DNA of 37,177 nucleotides from Rikenellaceae bacterium (GTDB taxonomy: Bacteria; Bacteroidota; Bacteroidia; Bacteroidales; Rikenellaceae), in assembly GCA_017425655.1 (NCBI GenBank), contig JAFPAT010000026.1, forward strand, positions 1 to 37,177, written 5' to 3'. Below the pieces are notes generated by a model, which worked only from the letters and a program-made list of their open reading frames with translations, was not told the origin of the DNA and searched no databases. Position numbers and translations under genes: made by a program. Positions 34,001-37,177 of this stretch are shown here, piece by piece. Each line of letters opens with the position of its first letter. Within the stretch, counting starts at the first letter, position 1.

Positions 34001-35331
34001 GTGTAGCCCCAAGGCTCATAGTACGATGCGAATACGGTTGCATCCATACCTACCAACAACTCGTAGTAGTGCTTATTGAAGATGCCGTCGTTACCGTTCA
34101 GGTAGCTGGGCACGAAGATAACCTTCACCTTGGGATTCTCTGCGAGCAGTACGCTGCCATTCATTGCACGTACAATGGGATCCCAATTCTGGTCAACCAG
34201 ATAGTGGGTCGAATATTTGAATACGCCGCCATCGATGGGCTGCGACTTATCTGCCAAGTGAGCCTGCAAATCCTTGCGAGGACCGTTGTTACCTGCGGGA
34301 ACGGTGATGTAAGCCAATACATCGCGCTTCAACTCATCGTTCTCGGCGATCTTCTTCAACGACTCAACGAACAGGTCAAGACCCTTATTCTTGAACTCGT
34401 AGCGACCGCTTGTACCAACGATCAGGGGCTCCTTCTCAAACTTGGTGCCGAGGCAAGCCTCTGCAACCTCGATCATCTGCTTGCGAGCCTCCTTACGCTT
34501 TGCGTCGAACTCCTTATCCTTCCAAACGAAATCGTCCTCAAAACCGTTGGGAGTAACCATATCAACCTCACGACCAAGCAGATACTGGCACTCACGAGCC
34601 GTAATATCGCTAACGGTGAGGAATGCATCGTGATAAGCAGCGGCAACCTTCTCCAACGAGTGCTTTGCCATTACGTTGAACTGGCGAGCCTTCTCGTCAG
34701 CGTTGAAACGCTCCAAATCGCCATAGAGGGGGAAACCGTTACCGGCCAGGCTGCGGCCCATTACGGTTGCGTGGGTAGTGAAGCACGAAGCCACATAGGG
34801 CGAGTGCTTACGCAGATACAGACCACCACTCGAAGTCATCCACTCGTGGAAGTGTGCAACAACCTTATCGGTCGAGGTGCAGAAGTTATCTACGTAGCTC
34901 TCAATAACTTTACCGGCAGCATAACCGAACAGCAGGGGCTCGATATAGTCCCACTGACCGCTGATCGAGTCAACGCGGTAGGTCTCCCACAACGACTTCA
35001 GGATTTCGTCTTTCTGGGGCAACATCGACGAGAAATCGACCAGAACGGCGATGGGCGAACCCTTCACCTTCCAGCGGCCGATACGCACGCGGATACCATC
35101 ATTATAGAGTGTCTGACGCCACATCTTCAACAGATTTGCGTCCTCCTCGAATTCGGGATTTACGCTTTCACGGAATACATCAGGGCCCAACAAGATGTAC
35201 TTGTCGCCGAGCTTCTCGGTCATAGTCAGGGCTTTGGTTGCAATCACAGTGTGGATACCGCCCACCTTGTTGCAGACCTCCCAACTCACTTCGAACAAGT
35301 AATCAGGAGCCAAAATTTCGTTTTTGTTCAT
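31075..35331 (-). CDS. glgP: GT3 glycogen synthase fused to GT35 alpha-glucan phosphorylase
   Basis: A 1418-residue cytoplasmic protein combining two glycogen enzymes. Residues 1 to about 550 match the eukaryote-type GT3 synthase: FEVSWEVCNKVGGIHTV at the start, GRYEFKNKG with Arg310 and Lys316, and YYEPWGYTPLES with Glu439 and Glu447, the spacing of the catalytic glutamates of yeast Gsy2. From about 565 (LRPLEILSRNLWWSW) a GT35 phosphorylase of the short bacterial type follows, with FSMEYGLHSSLKIYSGGLGILAGD, CNEGHAAF and the PLP lysine Lys1172 in ASGTSGEKCVMNG; Glu1171 replaces the Met usual there. A beta-rich piece ends the protein. Fusions of this kind are known in Bacteroidetes. It has its own promoter and terminator, and its antisense frame is open for the full length. 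Confidence 0.95.
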   Translation of the reverse strand: MNKNEILAPDYLFEVSWEVCNKVGGIHTVIATKALTMTEKLGDKYILLGPDVFRESVNPEFEEDANLLKMWRQTLYNDGIRVRIGRWKVKGSPIAVLVDFSSMLPQKDEILKSLWETYRVDSISGQWDYIEPLLFGYAAGKVIESYVDNFCTSTDKVVAHFHEWMTSSGGLYLRKHSPYVASCFTTHATVMGRSLAGNGFPLYGDLERFNADEKARQFNVMAKHSLEKVAAAYHDAFLTVSDITARECQYLLGREVDMVTPNGFEDDFVWKDKEFDAKRKEARKQMIEVAEACLGTKFEKEPLIVGTSGRYEFKNKGLDLFVESLKKIAENDELKRDVLAYITVPAGNNGPRKDLQAHLADKSQPIDGGVFKYSTHYLVDQNWDPIVRAMNGSVLLAENPKVKVIFVPSYLNGNDGIFNKHYYELLVGMDATVFASYYEPWGYTPLESVAFSVPTITTSLAGFGMWVKSLEGKVKGVNVIERTDSNDQYVIDEIAAAVVRLAGADTRTVNAERKGAAAVAKMALWENFIKYYNEAYALALENSVARTNKAMFDGGGAYNEQINFVRQQLATQKPTWTRLMIEKTLPERLRPLEILSRNLWWSWTLGARELFEQIDYQLWVECDKNPISLLDKVSYARYKELEQDAAFLAKMDAVYAQFQEYMNEKPDPKSAKIAYFSMEYGLHSSLKIYSGGLGILAGDYLKEASDKNVPMVAVGLLYRYGYFTQRLSSQGAQEATYEAQNFFKLPISAVRDEEGNWVSVQIALPGRTLTARVWKCEVGRTDLYLLDTDHDLNLDEDRSITHYLYGGDWENRLKQEILLGIGGIRALRQLGISQEVYHCNEGHAAFIGIERIRNMVGRKKLSFSEAMEVVRSSSLFTTHTPVPAGHDAFPESMIRQYMSHYPDVLGITWDQFINLGKTNPNDPNEKFSMSVLACNLSQEVNGVSWLHGEVSKDILGNMWPGYFKDELHISYVTNGVHFPTWTASNLRRLYSRYFNDGFSGHSYDIPAWQKVHQIDDKELWEERMFLKRRLIDHIRKRVSDPKQVRLDSPRQMVRIVEGLKPDVLTIGFARRFATYKRAYLLFTNLDRLAAIVNNKERPVQFVFAGKAHPNDKPGQDLIKRIVEVSTMPQFVGKILFLQNYDMELARKMVQGVDVWLNTPTRPLEASGTSGEKCVMNGVMQFSVLDGWWVEGYKEGAGWALPMERTYADQRFQDELDAEMIYTTIEEEIVPKYYNRGTDNIPYEWIKSVKSCIADIASNFTTNRMLIDYEERFYNKLRDRHQLIKAGDYTMAREIAAWKRKVSAVWDQVNVLDVKQINIDKEAIYVGNSYRYEVTVDVAGLRPEDIGVELVMAKQIEQGQGVKVISTHELKVEKTEGSHVVYTLDITPERTGSYDVALRVFPKNDKLSHRMDFALVKWA

Positions 35332-35377
35332 ACTTGATTTATGTTGTTAATTCTTCAATAAGCAATTTTTTGCCGCG

Positions 35378-35409
35378 CAAAAGTAATACAATTTCTTGTG
35401 GTTTCCAAA
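35378..35409 (-). promoter_or_regulatory. Predicted promoter of the GT3-GT35 gene
   Basis: Minus-strand TTTG (35406-35409), 20-base spacer, TACTTTTG (35378-35385), a full consensus match, giving a leader of about 40 bases. It lies between the hemW stop and the glgP start, so glgP does not depend on hemW transcription. Confidence 0.75.
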
Positions 35410-35489
35410 TCTTAAAAAAATTTAATAACCATTTTTCTCTCCAAAAAATCAAAACATTAGGTTCAACTTCCGTTGGCGAGAGCTCAATT

Positions 35490-36617
35490 TTAATCCTCAA
35501 CAAAGAGGTCGGCAATAACCGAATCACACACCAACCACCTCTCGGGGCACATTGCGACACGTTTTCCGTCGTTCGACAGCACTCCCGACGCGACAAAACG
35601 TTCCGCCTCGGCACAAAAATATTCTGCACGGACTGCCCCAAATTTTTCTCGCAATTCCACCAAATCGATGCCCTCACGGCAGCGCAAAGCCGTCATCACG
35701 ACCTCATTATAGCGATCCGTAGCTGTCAAAATCTCACTTTCAAAGCACTCTGCAGCATCCACTCCATTCAGATATTCCGCAACCGATGCCACCGCCCACA
35801 CACGTTGCTCACCATCGAACGAGTGTGCCGCCGGGCCTATACCCAGATAGCGTTGCGAGTGCCAATACGACGAATTATGGCGCGAACGGAATCCCTCTTT
35901 GGCAAAGTTCGAGATCTCGTAATGGTCATACCCCGCCGCCGTTAAGTGGTTGTGTACCTGCAAGTATTGGTGTTCGCTCTCCTCATCGGGCACAGGCGTA
36001 AGCTCTCCACGCGCCGCCATACGGCCGAAACGTGTATTCGGCTCAATCGTAAGGTGATATGCCGAAATATGCTCCACATCGAGCGCAACAGCCTGCACAA
36101 GTGAGCGCGTGAGTGCATCTTTCGGGCCAAACGGCAAGCCATAAATCAGGTCGATCGTAATATTATCGAAGCCCACCGCGCGAGCCGTTTCGACTGCCCT
36201 GACCGCCGCTGCCGCATCGTGGCGACGGTTCATTGTGCGCAGCACCTCGTCATCAAACGACTGAATACCAATACTTAAACGATTGACTCCCGCCGCACGC
36301 AACCCTGCCAGATACTCCGTAGAGAGGTCATCGGGATTTGCTTCGAGCGTTACCTCCTCCAATTGTGAGCAATCGAACCTCGCGCGACAAAGCTCTATCG
36401 CACGCGCAATCCACTCTGTGGGCACCAACGAGGGTGTTCCTCCACCAAAATAGATTGTTCGCACAGCCTCACCGCGTAAAAAATTGCGACGCATCACCAC
36501 CTCACGCTCCATAGCCGCCAGAGTCTGCTCCATCAGTCGCAGATCGGCATTCTTGTAGAAGTCGCAATAGGCACAAATACGTCGGCAAAACGGAATATGA
36601 AAATAGATTCCCGCCAT
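35490..36617 (-). CDS. hemW: HemW-like radical SAM heme chaperone
   Basis: A 375-residue radical SAM protein of the HemN/HemW group. The cluster motif is CX3CX2C at Cys11, Cys15 and Cys18 (HIPFCRRICAYCDFY), followed by GGGTPSL and the VTLEANPDD, RLSIGIQSF and DLIYGLPF blocks. It lacks the extra N-terminal cysteine and the longer sequence of true oxygen-independent coproporphyrinogen oxidase HemN, so HemW, a heme-binding chaperone, is the better call. The usual C-terminal HemN domain (YWHSQRYLGIGPAAHSF, then ALRCREGIDL) is present. A full -7 box ends only 8 bases before the ATG, so the mRNA may be nearly leaderless. Confidence 0.92.
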   Translation of the reverse strand: MAGIYFHIPFCRRICAYCDFYKNADLRLMEQTLAAMEREVVMRRNFLRGEAVRTIYFGGGTPSLVPTEWIARAIELCRARFDCSQLEEVTLEANPDDLSTEYLAGLRAAGVNRLSIGIQSFDDEVLRTMNRRHDAAAAVRAVETARAVGFDNITIDLIYGLPFGPKDALTRSLVQAVALDVEHISAYHLTIEPNTRFGRMAARGELTPVPDEESEHQYLQVHNHLTAAGYDHYEISNFAKEGFRSRHNSSYWHSQRYLGIGPAAHSFDGEQRVWAVASVAEYLNGVDAAECFESEILTATDRYNEVVMTALRCREGIDLVELREKFGAVRAEYFCAEAERFVASGVLSNDGKRVAMCPERWLVCDSVIADLFVED

Positions 36618-36624
36618 CGGGGAA

Positions 36625-36654
36625 CAAAGATAGCAAAAATTCGCAATTCACAAT
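36625..36654 (-). promoter_or_regulatory. Predicted hemW promoter using the heptamer repeat as -33 box
   Basis: Minus-strand TATCTTTG (36625-36632) is a full -7 match; ATTG at 36651-36654 (18-base spacer) is supplied by the TTGTGAA repeat. The start would fall within a few bases of the ATG at 36617. Confidence 0.6.
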
Positions 36655-36660
36655 TCACAA
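36640..36660 (-). repeat. Three tandem heptamers of the TTGTGAA type
   Basis: On the minus strand TTGTGAA, TTGTGAA, TTGCGAA, preceded by a partial unit. Same unit and same final TTGCGAA as the seven-unit array at 6419-6467. Confidence 0.88.
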
Positions 36661-36866
36661 TTCAAGATTAATATTTGCTGACAATTAGGAGCATACGCGG
36701 CAGCACCTTCGCGGGCTGGGGCGGTCGCCAATCATACAACAAAATCTTTGCTCATACATTGAAATATATACGCACGCGCGCAAGCGCGAAAAACCTCCCG
36801 AAAGCGGACCTTTAATACCCTCAAAATATGCTCTATACGCACGCGAGAGGCCTCTTGTTAAAATTG

Positions 36867-36913
36867 TTGAATAATTTTATTGTTATTTTTTTCACACTTT
36901 GAATAATTTTATT
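36867..36913 (+). repeat. 15-bp direct repeat ahead of the pckA promoter
   Basis: TTGAATAATTTTATT occurs at 36867-36881 and 36899-36913, exactly 32 bases apart, with the second copy running into the -7 box. Confidence 0.85.
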
Positions 36914-36920
36914 ATCTTTG
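36913..36920 (+). promoter_or_regulatory. Predicted -7 box for pckA
   Basis: TATCTTTG is a full match; the -33 position holds only TTTT (36889-36892), so the promoter may need an activator. The leader to the pckA ATG would be about 120 bases. Confidence 0.55.
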
Positions 36921-37046
36921 TGCCGTGAAAAAAGGGCTTTTTCCGAACGGTGCTTTGCACGAGTTTTGCCGAGCCAGATCGCAAGCCGCTTTTCACCCCG
37001 AAATTTTGACGAGGTTTTAACAAAATAATACATTTAATTTACAACT

Positions 37047-37177
37047 ATGGCTAAAATTGATTTGAGCAAGTATGGAATCACCGACGTTGTCGAGATTCTG
37101 CACAACCCTTCGTACGAGACACTCTATGAGGAGGAGACCAAAGAGGGTCTGACCGGCTTTGACAAGGGCGTTGAGAC
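37047..37177 (+). CDS. pckA: Phosphoenolpyruvate carboxykinase (ATP), 3'-truncated by the window
   Basis: The first 43 residues of an ATP-type PEP carboxykinase, which interconverts oxaloacetate and PEP; in Bacteroidales it mainly fixes CO2 onto PEP on the way to succinate. The start [20 protein letters not shown] and the next block [20 protein letters not shown] are the N-terminal signature of Bacteroidetes PckA proteins. No catalytic residue is in view because the window ends here. The ATG at 37047 follows an AT-rich leader. Upstream lies an unusually long control region with direct repeats and a strong -7 box. The family call rests on the N-terminus alone but is distinctive. Confidence 0.88.
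   Translation, partial: MAKIDLSKYGITDVVEILHNPSYETLYEEETKEGLTGFDKGVE

Larger units (their letters stand above)
36618..37046. other. Divergent control region between hemW and pckA
   Basis: This 429-base region has no convincing gene. It holds the hemW promoter with its heptamer repeat, a copy of the GC-rich element at 36708-36729, a CGCGC-GCAA-GCGCG hairpin at 36775-36788, two direct-repeat pairs (12 bp at 36767 and 36834; 15 bp at 36867 and 36899) and a -7 box for pckA. Confidence 0.7.

Noticed and set aside
31069-35337. 1,422-codon open frame on the + strand opposite the fusion gene
   Set aside because: It has no recognisable domain, is codon-aligned with a clear GT3-GT35 gene and is explained by missing TTA, CTA and TCA codons. 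The same holds for long frames opposite 6544-8610, 11022-12362, 23787-25946 and 26171-30834.
36833-37033. 66-codon minus frame ahead of pckA
   Set aside because: No family resemblance, covers the direct repeats and the pckA promoter on the other strand.

Overview
The window reads as a chromosomal segment from a gut-type Bacteroidales bacterium, most likely near Alistipes/Rikenellaceae (genus-level placement is inference). The evidence is: -7 boxes of the Bacteroidetes TAnnTTTG type with TTTG-like -33 boxes about 18-21 bases upstream, AT-rich leaders without clear Shine-Dalgarno sequences, a PorX-type response regulator, a GT3-GT35 fused glycogen enzyme, an HU gene next to a tiny AURKAIP1/COX24-like gene, and Bacteroidetes-style lipoproteins and porins. 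I see no prophage, transposase, CRISPR array, rRNA or tRNA gene. It looks like core genome rather than an island.

Layout. 1-2809 (+): 3' end of metY, metX and a lipoprotein of the endonuclease/exonuclease/phosphatase fold, apparently one operon. 3037-6226 (+): a coiled-coil porin, a YeiH-type putative sulfate exporter and a water-type aquaporin. 6544-18826 (-): a long same-strand block read leftward: rng, mfd, a beta-barrel outer-membrane protein, a secreted TPR protein, LptC, a CNNM/CorC protein and a PpiD-like chaperone; the last five form an envelope-biogenesis group. 19215-19617 (-): HU and a 30-residue basic protein. 20018-21568 (+): porX, converging on the pyrE-SRPBCC-tsaE operon (21640-23138, -). 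23148-25946 (+): a Nudix hydrolase and an S9 peptidase lipoprotein, divergent from pyrE with only 9 bases between start codons. 26171-35331 (-): glycogen cluster: a 1418-residue GT3-GT35 fusion with its own promoter and terminator, then a debranching enzyme, GT4 glycosyltransferase and GH57 enzyme as an operon. 35490-36617 (-): hemW. 37047-end (+): start of ATP-type pckA.

How the genes work together. MetX and MetY make homocysteine from homoserine and sulfide. The glycogen cluster carries polymerisation, phosphorolysis and debranching functions without ADP-glucose-type GlgC/GlgA genes here, in line with a UDP-glucose (GT3) route. PorX is the output of the PorXY system known to control type IX secretion in Porphyromonas, though no secretion genes lie in the window. 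HU, rng, mfd, tsaE and pyrE are housekeeping genes.

Best leads for a second look: a 61-residue histone-H1-like Lys/Ala tail on the debranching enzyme, echoed on the neighbouring GH57; the GT3-GT35 fusion with both active sites apparently intact; a heptamer repeat (TTGTGAR)n-TTGCGAA present at two loci, once inside the hemW promoter; a palindromic GC-rich element found twice; and codon-aligned antisense frames open over whole genes, reflecting near-absence of TTA, CTA and TCA codons.
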